Below, in pieces: positions 50,273-58,902 of a stretch of DNA of 64,000 nucleotides. The stretch's first letter is position 1; every line of letters starts with the position of its first letter. A program made the translations under genes and the position numbers. The notes under the pieces were generated by a model. The model searched no databases and was not told where the DNA came from. It saw nothing but the letters and a program-made list of their open reading frames with translations. This DNA comes from CAZPNX01 sp964588285 (GTDB lineage: Bacteria > Edwardsbacteria > AC1 > EtOH8): NCBI GenBank assembly GCA_964588285.1, contig CAZPNX010000008.1:29214-93213 (forward strand), given 5' to 3'.

Positions 50273-51451
50273 TTGCTGAAACTCTACTTCAACTACAAAG
50301 ACGTCTTCCGGGCGGCCCGGCTGGGGCTTTCGCCCAACAAAATGTGGGTCATGTTCTGCGGCCTGCTGCTGGGCTTTGTGGCCTATGGGATCATGGGCTT
50401 TTTGGCCCACGCCGCCGCCGGCCGCTTCCCGGCCGACACCTGGGCCATGTTCGGCCTGGTGCCCCTGCCCTGGACAGATTTCGGGTTCTGGTCCTGGCTG
50501 CTGTGGGGGGTGGGCGGCCTTATTTTCGCGATCATCATGATGCTGGCCTCGGCTATGGCCGCCCGGATCACCTCCGAACAACTGGCCGGAAACGAGTTCT
50601 TCGAAATCAAGGAGGCGGCCAAGTTCCTCAAGGAAAGCTGGAAGTCGGTGCTGGGGGCGCCGTTGGTAATCATCCTTTTTGTGGTATTCCTTCTGGTCTG
50701 CGGCGCCATTTTGGGGCTGTGGGGGCGCATCCCCTTCATCGGGCACCTGACCGTCTCCCTGCTGGCCCTGCCCATCTACTTCGTCTGCCTGTTCATCGCC
50801 TTCCTACTGGTGGCCCTGGCGGTGGCCCTGTGGTACGTGCCGGTGATCGTGGGCTCCACCAAAAGCGACACCTTCGACAGCCTGTTCGAGACCTTCTCGG
50901 CCATCACCTCCCAGCCCTGGCGTTTGGTGGTCTACACCGCCCTTTTAAAGATGGTGGTCCTGGCCGGTTTTCTGGTGTTCGCCTGGTTTACCATGGCCGC
51001 CCTTGGGATCGCCTTCCAGGTCCTGGCCGTGGCCATGGGCCAAAAGTTTCTGGACATAGCCGTCTCCTCGGTGGCCCTCTACACGCCACCGGCGGCCCTG
51101 AACGCCATGATCAACCTGATGAACAGCGGCTACGGCTTCGGAGGGCTTATGCCCCTGGCCCCCTGCGCCGATCTGGGCTGGGCCGGTCATATCTCGGCCT
51201 TTATCCTGGGGATGTCGCTCAACATCATCAGGCTGATGGTGTTATCCTACGCAGCCAGCGCCTTCGTGGTGGGCCAGACCATCATCTACGGCATCATCGT
51301 CATGAAGCGCGACGAGCGGAACATTTTCGAGCGCCGCGAGGAGAAGCCGGCCGAGGTAGCCGCCGAGCCGGCCTGCAGCCCCAAGGAGGAGGAAAAGCCT
51401 GCCGTAAAAACCGCGGCTGCAAAAAAGAAACCGGCTTCCAAGAAGAAATAG
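50273..51451 (+). CDS. Polytopic membrane protein with Lys-rich tail, unknown function
   Basis: A 392-residue protein starting with TTG after AAGGAG. It has about six to eight long hydrophobic helices (VMFCGLLLGFVAYGIMGFLAHA; LLWGVGGLIFAIIMMLASAMAARIT; VVIILFVVFLLVCGAIL-like segments). An amphipathic region EIKEAAKFLKESWKSVLGAPLV resembles the one found in DUF4013-like membrane proteins. The C-terminus is low complexity, rich in Lys, Ala and Pro (KPAVKTAAAKKKPASKKK), and likely cytoplasmic. No transporter motif is visible. It lies 41 bases after dacB and before a strong terminator. Confidence 0.7.
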   Translation: MLKLYFNYKDVFRAARLGLSPNKMWVMFCGLLLGFVAYGIMGFLAHAAAGRFPADTWAMFGLVPLPWTDFGFWSWLLWGVGGLIFAIIMMLASAMAARITSEQLAGNEFFEIKEAAKFLKESWKSVLGAPLVIILFVVFLLVCGAILGLWGRIPFIGHLTVSLLALPIYFVCLFIAFLLVALAVALWYVPVIVGSTKSDTFDSLFETFSAITSQPWRLVVYTALLKMVVLAGFLVFAWFTMAALGIAFQVLAVAMGQKFLDIAVSSVALYTPPAALNAMINLMNSGYGFGGLMPLAPCADLGWAGHISAFILGMSLNIIRLMVLSYAASAFVVGQTIIYGIIVMKRDERNIFERREEKPAEVAAEPACSPKEEEKPAVKTAAAKKKPASKKK

Positions 51452-51469
51452 AACTTCTTGGTGAAAGAG

Positions 51470-51498
51470 AAAGCGGGCGTCCTTGGGACGCCCGCTTT
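51470..51498. terminator. Bidirectional terminator between converging units
   Basis: AAAGCGGGCGTCC and GGACGCCCGCTTT form a 13-bp perfect stem with a 3-base loop, flanked by A- and T-rich sequence. It ends the dacB unit and can also end the leftward sigma/anti-sigma operon. Confidence 0.85.
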
Positions 51499-51527
51499 GC
51501 TTTGACAAACCTGCGCTGGAGAAAACC

Positions 51528-53213
51528 TTAGGGACGGTGGACTATCACCCTGATTCCGTCTCCGCCCGCCACATGGCCGTTGATTCTGACCCGCACCAGA
51601 ACATTGCCTTCAGCCTGTTGGGCGGCCGGCAAGCCGGCGGTGAAGATGCCGGAGGAGGGATCGATGCTCCCAAAGTTCGGGTATAGTGAGCTGGCCGACC
51701 ATTCGAAAACAGCCCCCGGCACAAGATTGCCGCTTTGATCGCGCACCTCGGCCTGGAAGGGATGAACCTCGCCGGACGAAAGATGCCTTGGTCTGGGGCC
51801 CAAGATCTGGACCGTGTAATTTGAGACGCCAACCACTGCATAACCCCGGCCACCGCCTAGTTGAGGCGGCAGAATGGCAACCACGGTGCCCAAACGGGGA
51901 ACCGGTCCGGCGGTGAAAAGTCCTTCAGGGGTGATAGTCCCCAGGTCCGGGGGCGACACCTTCCAGATGAACTTGCCGTTTTCCACCGGCAAGCCGGTTT
52001 GTTCCGAAGCAGAGGCCGTGAATTGCTTGGATTCGCCGGGCTTTAGAAGAACCTTGGAAGGCGAGACCCTGACTATTCTCGGCATGCCGGGTTTGATGCG
52101 GACCGAGGCGAAATCCTGCCCGATTCCGAAGTCCGGAGGGAGGGAAACCACCACCTTGCCCTGGATGGCCTTGTCGCCGGCGGTGAAAAGGCCCTCCGGG
52201 GTGATGGTTCCCAGGTTCTGCGGCACGACTTTCCAGACCCAGTAGGGTGGCGTCACCTGATTGCCGTTGGCATCGAAACAGGCCGGTTCGAACTCGGCGC
52301 TTTGAGACGGGGCAACCAGCGTCGTTTTGGGCTTCAGCTGGACCCGGTAGCGTTTGATCTGGCCGGCGACGACAGTCACCGAACTGCGAACCTGCGCCAC
52401 AGATCCCTGATATTCGGCCCGGACGGTTATAATGCCGTTGCCGGATTGAGAAGAAGCGGCGAAGACGCCGTCCGGCGATATCAATCCCAGCGAGGCCGGG
52501 GTCACCTTGTAATCGATTGCCGGCGACACTCGATTTCCGGCGGAATCGTAGGCAGAGACGTATAATCGAGCCAAGGCACCCGGCTCCAAACGCAGCCGCC
52601 GGGGTTCAATCTCGACCTTCAAGGATGATGCCGGCCGCGAAGCGGCGACAATAACCCGGGACTGGCCCAGGCCGCTTGATCCGTCTCCTCTGGCCAGGGC
52701 CACTATTCGGCCGCGGCCGGCGCGATGGGGCAGGAAACGTCCCTGGTCATCGATGGTCCCCAGGTCCTGAGGGACGACTTTCCAAAAGAGGTCCGGCTTT
52801 TCCACCGGCGTTCCCTCCAGGTCCCGGACTTCGGCCCTGAACAAAAACGGCGAGCTTAAATCGATTCTGGCGACCGAGGGGACAACGGCAACCTTTAGCC
52901 TGCGGTCGGTCGGGGAAAAAACCCTCAACATGGCGTGGCCGACGATCTTAGTGCCGTTGGCGCCAGAAACCGCCCGGACCAGTCCCCGCCCGGGTTTCCC
53001 CGAGGAGATGAAATGGCCGCCGGCGTCTATCGAACCCAGCCAAGCGGGCACCACCTGCCACTGGATAGCGCTTAAAGTGGAATCACCAACGAAGGTGAAT
53101 GACATGTCGCCGCCGGCGCGGACCAAAGCCGGATTGGGTTGGACCGCGAATTCGCCGAAGAGAAGCGTTGCGGCGGATAAAAGCTGGGCCAGAAGAAAAG
53201 AGAGATATTTCAT
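51528..53213 (-). CDS. Exported protein with six Ig-like (BIG-type) repeats
   Basis: A 561-residue protein with a signal peptide (MKYLSFLLAQLLSAATLLFGEF). The rest is six tandem beta-sandwich repeats of about 85-90 residues. Each has a W-K-V-x-P/L-G-T-I-x-x-x-G-x-F core: WLGSIDAGGHF, DLGTIDDQGRF, SLGLISPDGVF, NLGTITPEGLF, DLGTITPEGLF, FGSIDPSSGIF. The Trp is mostly in W-K-V-x-P. It has no membrane anchor or sorting motif. Its ATG overlaps the anti-sigma stop by four bases, so it is translationally coupled to the sigma/anti-sigma pair and is probably a periplasmic or surface component of that pathway. Confidence 0.85.
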   Translation of the reverse strand: MKYLSFLLAQLLSAATLLFGEFAVQPNPALVRAGGDMSFTFVGDSTLSAIQWQVVPAWLGSIDAGGHFISSGKPGRGLVRAVSGANGTKIVGHAMLRVFSPTDRRLKVAVVPSVARIDLSSPFLFRAEVRDLEGTPVEKPDLFWKVVPQDLGTIDDQGRFLPHRAGRGRIVALARGDGSSGLGQSRVIVAASRPASSLKVEIEPRRLRLEPGALARLYVSAYDSAGNRVSPAIDYKVTPASLGLISPDGVFAASSQSGNGIITVRAEYQGSVAQVRSSVTVVAGQIKRYRVQLKPKTTLVAPSQSAEFEPACFDANGNQVTPPYWVWKVVPQNLGTITPEGLFTAGDKAIQGKVVVSLPPDFGIGQDFASVRIKPGMPRIVRVSPSKVLLKPGESKQFTASASEQTGLPVENGKFIWKVSPPDLGTITPEGLFTAGPVPRLGTVVAILPPQLGGGRGYAVVGVSNYTVQILGPRPRHLSSGEVHPFQAEVRDQSGNLVPGAVFEWSASSLYPNFGSIDPSSGIFTAGLPAAQQAEGNVLVRVRINGHVAGGDGIRVIVHRP

Positions 53214-53905
53214 GAGGCAGCCTCCAGGGCAAAGAAAGTGTAGGTGACGGAACGCGTTTGGCCTTCCGCTTCCCGGAGGGTGATGGTGACTACGTAGCGT
53301 CCGGGCTCGATGCTGCCTGGCTCATAGCTGACGATCTCTCCTTGGGTCCGGATGCGATCGGTAACGTTTAGGCCGTTGAGGGACATAAAGACCATAGTCC
53401 CGGGAGGCGGCGCCGGATAAAGCGAGGCCATGATGGAAACATCGTCTCCGGAAACGACGGCGCCGTCCTCAGGCCATACCGGATAGATGTCGACCGATTC
53501 CGAAGCCGTCGGGGGCGGATTCTGCTTCGGCGCCGAATCATTTTGGCCTGCGGGCAGAATAATCTCAACGGGCTTTTCGGCCAACGGTTTCTGGGGGGCG
53601 GAGCTTGAGGTTATGAAATATGCCGCGGTCAAAGCCGCCACCAGGAGCGCCGCCAGCGGAGCCAGCAACGGAATCCATTCGACAGCCGTCTTCGTTTTAC
53701 CCGAGAAGACCGACTCCTTGATCCTGGCCTCAAAAAACAGGGGCGGCTCGGCATGGGGAACGGATTTGAGGGCCGAGGCCAGGAGCTGCTGTTCCTCCCA
53801 CAGGCGGCGACAGCTGTCGCACTGGGCCAGATGGACCCGGAGGTCCCCTGACAGCATCCCCTCGGGGTTTTCTTTTAGCCAACGGGGTAGAATGGCGCAC
53901 TTCAT
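53210..53905 (-). CDS. Anti-sigma factor: zinc-finger domain, one TM helix and periplasmic Ig-like domain
   Basis: A 231-residue protein. The cytoplasmic part has a zf-HC2-type motif with C3, H25, C29 and C32 (HLAQCDSCRRLWEE), the ASD signature that binds ECF sigma factors. One membrane helix lies at about 78-99. A Pro-rich linker follows. The periplasmic domain (about 140-231) reads VWPEDGAVVSGDDVSIMASLYP, then FMSLNGLNVTDRIR and EPGRYVVTITLREAEG. The same module with the N-G-(L/V)-(N/D)-V-T-D pattern occurs in the barrel protein at 57032-58795. The ATG overlaps the sigma stop (ATGA), and the stop overlaps the Ig-repeat gene (ATGA), so all three are coupled. Confidence 0.88.
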   Translation of the reverse strand: MKCAILPRWLKENPEGMLSGDLRVHLAQCDSCRRLWEEQQLLASALKSVPHAEPPLFFEARIKESVFSGKTKTAVEWIPLLAPLAALLVAALTAAYFITSSSAPQKPLAEKPVEIILPAGQNDSAPKQNPPPTASESVDIYPVWPEDGAVVSGDDVSIMASLYPAPPPGTMVFMSLNGLNVTDRIRTQGEIVSYEPGSIEPGRYVVTITLREAEGQTRSVTYTFFALEAAS

Positions 53906-54429
53906 GGCAAGGCTCCGGTTTCCATTGCGAATCCCTTGAGTTTTTTGGCCAGTATCTGCCGTCCCCGCCAGAGGCGGGATTTGACGGTTCCCTCGGAGCA
54001 TCCCAGAATATCCGATATTTTACGGCAGTCCTGTTCCTCGAAGTAGAAAAGCGTGATGACCGTTCTAAAGTCTGGCGGCAGCGCGCTCACCGCCCGAGCC
54101 ACCGCTTGGGACTGTTGGTCGGCCTCCAATCCGCCGGGCATTTCAGTTATGGCCGCTTCCTCCGACACCTGGTCCAGGCCGAACCAGTTTCTTAGCTTCC
54201 GGCCATGATGGTATTTTTTGAACCGGTTGACGGCGATGCGATAAAGCCAGGTGTAGACGTCGGATCTTCCCTGGAAACGGTGGTAATCTTTGAAAGCCGC
54301 CAGCCAGACATCCTGTGACAAATCCTGGGCGGCATGATAATCCCCGGTCAACCGGTAGAGCAGGTTGAAAAGCCTCCGAGAGTGTTTTTCAATGAGCGGA
54401 ATGAAATCCCGCGCTTGTTGCTCGCTCAT
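53902..54429 (-). CDS. ECF-type RNA polymerase sigma factor
   Basis: A 175-residue sigma-70 family factor with regions 2 and 4. Region 2: FIPLIEKHSRRLFNLLYRLTGDYHAAQDLSQDVWLAAFKDYHRFQGRSDVYTWLYRIAVNRFKKY, with the D-L-(S/T)-Q-(D/E)-V-W box and the W-L-Y-R-I-A-x-N stretch. Region 4: AVSALPPDFRTVITLFYFEEQDCRKISDILGCSEGTVKSRLWRGRQIL, a typical helix-turn-helix. The linker is short. The ATG at 54429 is preferred. There is no clear Shine-Dalgarno; instead a GC-rich hairpin (54439-54469) lies right before it. The next gene is its anti-sigma factor. Confidence 0.95.
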   Translation of the reverse strand: MSEQQARDFIPLIEKHSRRLFNLLYRLTGDYHAAQDLSQDVWLAAFKDYHRFQGRSDVYTWLYRIAVNRFKKYHHGRKLRNWFGLDQVSEEAAITEMPGGLEADQQSQAVARAVSALPPDFRTVITLFYFEEQDCRKISDILGCSEGTVKSRLWRGRQILAKKLKGFAMETGALP

Positions 54430-54438
54430 AGGCTTGAA

Positions 54439-54469
54439 GCCGGTGCGCCCCGCGGCGGGGCGCACCGGC
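54439..54469 (-). promoter_or_regulatory. GC-rich hairpin ending 9 bases before the sigma start codon
   Basis: A 14-bp perfect stem (GCCGGTGCGCCCCG / CGGGGCGCACCGGC) with a CGG loop. It lies after the stop of the upstream lipoprotein gene and occupies the place where the ribosome-binding site of the sigma gene should be. No T-run follows on the minus strand, so it is not a classic terminator. It may separate the two genes or restrict sigma translation. Confidence 0.6.
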
Positions 54470-54478
54470 CAGGATATG

Positions 54479-55402
54479 TCAAAGCGGGATGGTGTCCTGC
54501 GTTACGATGTAAGGCAGGCACCAGATTCTGGCGGAATAGGATGCAGAGCTGTCCCCAAAAAGCGTGTTCCAGGCGATGACGTCGACCGAGGCGTGGCGGA
54601 TGGCCGGCCTGACGAAAACCGAATCGGCCGCGATCTCCCAGCTTCGGGAGAAGACGGTGCGGCTGTCGCGGTACAAGGGCCATCTCAGATGGTGGCGGGG
54701 GAAGCGGTAGATCCAGCGGTGGAGAAAGGCCCAGGTGCTGTCGGCGCCGCTGGTGCTGCAGAAAACGGTGACGGTGGCGGTGTCGCCGGGATCGAAGATG
54801 GGAAGGTTCTCCCGCAGTCTGACGCCCGACATCTCGGCCGGAAGTATTTCGATAGGCCCGTTGTTGCAGCCGGAGACCACTACTTTCTCGATGATCACAT
54901 TATAAGGGGCGTCCACCGTGGCTATCTCCAACGGGGTGACCCCCCATATCCGCCAGCGGTTGTTGACCTTGCGCAGCCGGACGGTGCGCTGTCCCCGGTC
55001 ATGGAAAGCGTCGACATTGTGGTTCATCTGGCCGTCATCGGTGTTATCCACATAGATGTTGCCATAGAGGTCCAAGGTTACCAGGGCCAGGGCCACCGTG
55101 TTTGAGGAATCGTAGGAGATGGTTACCGAACGGGTGACGCTGTTGATCCTCCGAGCCCATTTAACCGCGGCAGGAAAAGTATCGGACTTGGCGCCGCCGA
55201 AGAAAGCCGGCGAGGCATAGGGGGTGGAGGTGTTGTCGTTGATGAAGTTGGTGGTGTCGGTGTAACCGGAAGACAGCAGCAGATTGTTGATGCTGACGTC
55301 ATCGGTTTCGGTGGCGTCCGGAGATTCCGGGTTGCTTTTGCTGCAGGCCCACAGCGCCAAACATAACGCCAGGCCAAGGGCCAGGGATAACCGCATCTTC
55401 AT
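54479..55402 (-). CDS. Lipoprotein of unknown function
   Basis: A 307-residue lipoprotein with a clear lipobox (LALWACSKS; Cys20). A linker rich in Asp, Ser and Thr follows, then about 250 residues of mixed alpha/beta sequence: FPAAVKWARRINSVTRSVTISYDSS, LVTLDLYGNIYVDNTDDG and GQRTVRLRKVNNRWRIWGVTPLEIATVDAPYNVIIEKV. The second half has TATVTVFCSTSGADSTWAFLHRW. The R-x-x-x-x-x-R-x-W-x-I-W-G-V part resembles the scaffold of small NTF2-like/lipocalin-like exported domains, but no family is recognised. It lies between a FecR-type protein and the sigma gene and could take part in that pathway. Confidence 0.75.
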   Translation of the reverse strand: MKMRLSLALGLALCLALWACSKSNPESPDATETDDVSINNLLLSSGYTDTTNFINDNTSTPYASPAFFGGAKSDTFPAAVKWARRINSVTRSVTISYDSSNTVALALVTLDLYGNIYVDNTDDGQMNHNVDAFHDRGQRTVRLRKVNNRWRIWGVTPLEIATVDAPYNVIIEKVVVSGCNNGPIEILPAEMSGVRLRENLPIFDPGDTATVTVFCSTSGADSTWAFLHRWIYRFPRHHLRWPLYRDSRTVFSRSWEIAADSVFVRPAIRHASVDVIAWNTLFGDSSASYSARIWCLPYIVTQDTIPL

Positions 55403-55487
55403 GGGATGTCTCCTTCTTTTAGTATTATGAGTTTAAAAGTTAGAGACATAAAAAGGCTATTTGGTTCCCGATTTTTCCGGCGTTTTC

Positions 55488-56960
55488 TTACCTTATAAGT
55501 CCGCTAATATCAAGAAGTTGTCTTTCGATGGCTTTGCCGGCCAACCTGGCCTGGCGGATTTTTGCTATGGTTTTCTGGTGATTTTCAGAAATCATCTCGA
55601 TCTCGGCCCTCATCTGGCTGATCTCGCCGTAAACAGGATCGGATTGACCATACTTATTGGCTATTTGGGACGATTCTAAGGAAGCCGATCTCAGGGCGGC
55701 GGCGGCGCTTTCCAGGTCGTGATACAAAAATCCCTGGTGTTGCTGTTTGAAGGCAAAGTAATCGTTTCTCAGCGAGAAAAATCTCTGGCGGGCGATGATG
55801 GGATGTTCGGCCAAAAGCCGGCGGACTTGGGAAAGATCCCGGGCGAAGTCGGCCAGCCGCCCGGCGATAGCCGCTATTTCCAGGGCCAAGGCGTCAACTT
55901 TAGCCTTAAACGTCCGGGAAAAGGCCAATAAATTTGCCATTCGCTCATAGCCGGAACTGCCGCCGCCGCCCTGAGGAATGGAGTCATCTTCCCTTTCCAG
56001 ATCCTCCAGGGAATTCATAATTTGCGATTCAACCTGCTGGTATCGCTCGGACAGCTCCTCCAGGCGGCTCTGGGCCGATTCGGCCTGTTCCTGCAGTGGC
56101 GTTAATTCCTCTTCATCCTCCACCCGGCGGGACAACAAGATGAGCTGGCGCAGCTTCCTCTCGCCCATCCTTTGCATCTGCCGCCATTGGCGCTGGTTTT
56201 CAAGGGCCCGCCGGCGGAGAGCCTCGGCTTTGGACGCCTCGGCCGTTTCCCGGACTTTGCGGGACGATTGAAGACCCGAAAGGAGGCGCAGCAACTCCTC
56301 CTGTTGTTTCAAGCGTTTCTCGAGGGCGGACAGGATGCCGCCCAAAGTCTTGGAGAGGTGCAGGAATGATTTTTTCGTCCACCTTTCCCAACGGGCTTCC
56401 CGGGCCGGGTCGAAGGCGCTGGGCTCTGCGAGGTTCCTGTCTCGGCGGGCGAAAGTCTGGTAGAGCGCTGCCAGGCGAATCATTCGGCTCTCCAGCCGGG
56501 GTTGGACGACGTCGACCTCCCCTTCCTCCACCGCCACCCGGGTGACGGTATCGGCGTCAACTTCAACCCGAAAGACGGTTCCCCTGACTCCGGCCACTGC
56601 CGTCGGCGTTTCAACCTGGAAGCACTGGCGCGAGGAAGAGAGCTTGGCCACCTTGGCCCACAGTTTGCCCCAGAGGAGTTTTAAGGAACGGACGGTGTCG
56701 GCCTGCTGGACCAGCAATCGCGCATTGTCAGAAATCCTGACCGAGGTTCCGTCATCAAAGGAGACCTCGGCCTTGGAGTCCTTGCCGGTACGCACCGAGT
56801 CGCCGGAGAAAAGCGGCTGGCCGATCTCGGCCTCGGCGGTCTGTCCCTGGTGCCAAATGTAGCAATTACCGGTGAAGACCGACAGATTGGCGGCCGGCGT
56901 TTGGGGCCAGGAAAAAGCCGGAAAGGCCAACAGGGCAAAGAGGCTGAAAATATTTTTCAT
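55488..56960 (-). CDS. FecR-domain protein with long coiled-coil region
   Basis: A 490-residue exported protein with signal peptide MKNIFSLFALLAFPAFSWPQ. Residues 25-150 form a FecR domain: GQPLFSGDSVRTGKDSKAEVSFDDGTSVRISDNARLLV, then QVETPTAVAGVRGTVFRVEVD and VAVEEGEVDV. From about 175 the protein is helical and heptad-rich, with many Glu/Gln/Arg (ALEKRLKQQEELLRLLSGLQSSRKVRETAEAS; LQEQAESAQSRLEELSERYQQVESQIM). A short Gly/Ser linker (QGGGGSSG) splits it. FecR domains are periplasmic relays between outer-membrane receptors and anti-sigma factors, or structural. Its neighbours are a barrel upstream and an ECF sigma factor downstream, consistent with such a role. Confidence 0.82.
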   Translation of the reverse strand: MKNIFSLFALLAFPAFSWPQTPAANLSVFTGNCYIWHQGQTAEAEIGQPLFSGDSVRTGKDSKAEVSFDDGTSVRISDNARLLVQQADTVRSLKLLWGKLWAKVAKLSSSRQCFQVETPTAVAGVRGTVFRVEVDADTVTRVAVEEGEVDVVQPRLESRMIRLAALYQTFARRDRNLAEPSAFDPAREARWERWTKKSFLHLSKTLGGILSALEKRLKQQEELLRLLSGLQSSRKVRETAEASKAEALRRRALENQRQWRQMQRMGERKLRQLILLSRRVEDEEELTPLQEQAESAQSRLEELSERYQQVESQIMNSLEDLEREDDSIPQGGGGSSGYERMANLLAFSRTFKAKVDALALEIAAIAGRLADFARDLSQVRRLLAEHPIIARQRFFSLRNDYFAFKQQHQGFLYHDLESAAAALRSASLESSQIANKYGQSDPVYGEISQMRAEIEMISENHQKTIAKIRQARLAGKAIERQLLDISGLIR

Positions 56961-57031
56961 AGTTTTTTCATCATTGAACCATGGCGAGGTATCCGGATAT
57001 TTGTTAGAGTCATCTTCAGCCAGGCCGGTTC

Positions 57032-58795
57032 TTAAAAATTTAAACCGAGGTTGGCCGAAACCACCTCTTGTCGGTAACTCTTTTCGGAATCGATCCGGTC
57101 TGTTTCCGTGAGGTGACGAACCTGCAGCCGGTAATTTAACGAGGCCGTCAGATTTCCGGAGAGGGAAGCCGTAAGCGTGGTCTTGACAATGTTCGAACTT
57201 CCGGAAGAACCAAGCAATTGGTAATACTGGTAACCCAAAGAGGCGGCAGCCAGGCTTCGGTACAGGGGTCGGGAAGCCTCGAATGAAACGTTGTGCGATT
57301 GGGTGGTGGCCGGAGCGGAGGAGGAGTTATAGCCGTAGGCGCCGTTGAAACGAGATCCGGCCCAGGAGATAATAGCGCCGAGCCTCACCCCGCGGTTTTG
57401 AAAAAGATAGGTTTGATAAGGCCGCTGGGCATAGTTGAGGTTGAAGGAAAAATTCTCCAGCCTTTGGTAACGGTAGCTCCAGCCAGCGCCCAGTTCCCAC
57501 CCCAGGCCTGGGGACGAATCGGCAAAGGCCTTATAAACGCTTCCCTGCCAGGTGGAACGGATTTTTCCCGGCCAGTCTGTCTGAAGAATTGCCTCCAGTT
57601 CGTTTTTGGCTGTTTCCAGGTAGGGGCTTCCGAAACTGCGGAAGCCGTTATCGGTCGAAGAATAAGTAAGAGAGATGTCAAGCTTGGGGAAGGCGCGATT
57701 TAATTTGAACAGGTAACCCCAACCATTGTCCCTATTCCCGTCGTCGGAAACGGTATGGGTGCCGGCCGCCTCCAGGTCGATGGAAAACAGCCCGGCTGTT
57801 TTTCTGGCCGATATCCATCCGATTCGGTTTTCGGCCGGTTGCAGGGAGTCGACATAAATTAAGGTATCAACCAGGCCGAAAATCGTGTCGGCCACAATCA
57901 TGGAGGTAGTGCGGTAGCGCACTGAATCAGGAAGCGAGGAGGGCTGGTCGTATCCCTGCAGGTAGCCCAACCCGATCTGCAGGCTGTCCTCAAGACAAAA
58001 AGAAGCCCGGCCTCCGTAAAGGTATTGGGCAAATGAGCTCAGCGCCGTATCGGCCGAAGCGGTGCGGCAGGCGGTGAAGTCGAGGGACAGGAGGCCAAGG
58101 CCCAAACGACCCAGCAAACCTAACGGCAGGGCATTGGCGAAGGCTAAGGAGGAGAATCCGGGCATGAATTCGCCCAACGACAAATCGAGCCCGGGCCGGG
58201 AAAACTGGACCAGTCCGTGCGGATGAGGGTCGTATGTCCGGTCATAACTGAGGTCTCCTTGGGCCAATACCCCCCATAGCTGACCATTAAAAGAAACCCC
58301 GCCCGAGGGATAATGTCCAACCGGGGTCGAGAGGCTGAGGCCTGTGGTATCCTGATGGCAAGAGGAAAATTGCCAACCCAGATTGACGGTAAGTTCCCAA
58401 GGAAGTGGCTCGGCCAGGCGTGGCGGCAATGTCAGGCTGGTCACAAATGACCAGTTTTCGGAAAGAAGCGTGTCGCCGTTCAACAGACCGATGACAAAGA
58501 TTCGATGGTTTCCGGCGGGCAACGGTTTCGGGGAAAGATAGAAGACATAATCGCCGGCTATCTCGGCCTTGTCGGTGACATCAACGCCGTCCACCAGCAG
58601 AAAAACAGAAAGGCTCTCAGCTCCGGACAGAATAACCGAAACCTCAAGAGGCTCGTCCCCGGGAACCGTCGAGTCCGGCAGGGGCGACAGGATGGATAAA
58701 ACGGCAAGATCGGAATCTTCCTTGAAGGAAAGATCCTGACCCCAGGAAAAGCAGGCTAGGAAGAAAAAAAGGACCGGCATTAGTGAACGCAACAT
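57032..58795 (-). CDS. Outer-membrane barrel protein with N-terminal Ig-like module
   Basis: A 587-residue exported protein (signal MLRSLMPVLFFFLACFSWGQ). Residues 25-125 form an Ig-like module: SILSPLPDSTVPGDEPLEVSVILSG, FLLVDGVDVTDKAEIAGDYVFYLSP and LPAGNHRIFVIGLLNGDTLLSENWSF. It matches the periplasmic domain of the anti-sigma factor at 53210-53905. The rest has about 20 or more amphipathic strands typical of a barrel and ends in F (VVSANLGLNF), the usual C-terminal barrel signature. It is the first gene of the leftward locus. It may be a sensor or receptor whose Ig module interacts with the same partner as the anti-sigma factor. An in-frame earlier start at 58810 adds five residues. Confidence 0.8.
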   Translation of the reverse strand: MLRSLMPVLFFFLACFSWGQDLSFKEDSDLAVLSILSPLPDSTVPGDEPLEVSVILSGAESLSVFLLVDGVDVTDKAEIAGDYVFYLSPKPLPAGNHRIFVIGLLNGDTLLSENWSFVTSLTLPPRLAEPLPWELTVNLGWQFSSCHQDTTGLSLSTPVGHYPSGGVSFNGQLWGVLAQGDLSYDRTYDPHPHGLVQFSRPGLDLSLGEFMPGFSSLAFANALPLGLLGRLGLGLLSLDFTACRTASADTALSSFAQYLYGGRASFCLEDSLQIGLGYLQGYDQPSSLPDSVRYRTTSMIVADTIFGLVDTLIYVDSLQPAENRIGWISARKTAGLFSIDLEAAGTHTVSDDGNRDNGWGYLFKLNRAFPKLDISLTYSSTDNGFRSFGSPYLETAKNELEAILQTDWPGKIRSTWQGSVYKAFADSSPGLGWELGAGWSYRYQRLENFSFNLNYAQRPYQTYLFQNRGVRLGAIISWAGSRFNGAYGYNSSSAPATTQSHNVSFEASRPLYRSLAAASLGYQYYQLLGSSGSSNIVKTTLTASLSGNLTASLNYRLQVRHLTETDRIDSEKSYRQEVVSANLGLNF

Positions 58796-58867
58796 ATGAT
58801 AAAGATACAAGCAAAGTCGGATAAAGTCAAGGCCATCTTTTTCCTCTGGCAGGATCCAAGCAAAAGG

Positions 58868-58896
58868 TTGATATCGGCAAAAAAGTGTCGTATATT
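58868..58896 (+). promoter_or_regulatory. Sigma-70-type promoter positioned for a leaderless hemW mRNA
   Basis: TTGATA (58868-58873), 17-base spacer, TATATT (58891-58896). The ATG of hemW starts six bases further on, so the predicted transcript begins at the start codon. No Shine-Dalgarno sequence is present. Confidence 0.75.
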
Positions 58897-58902
58897 ATCC
58901 CA

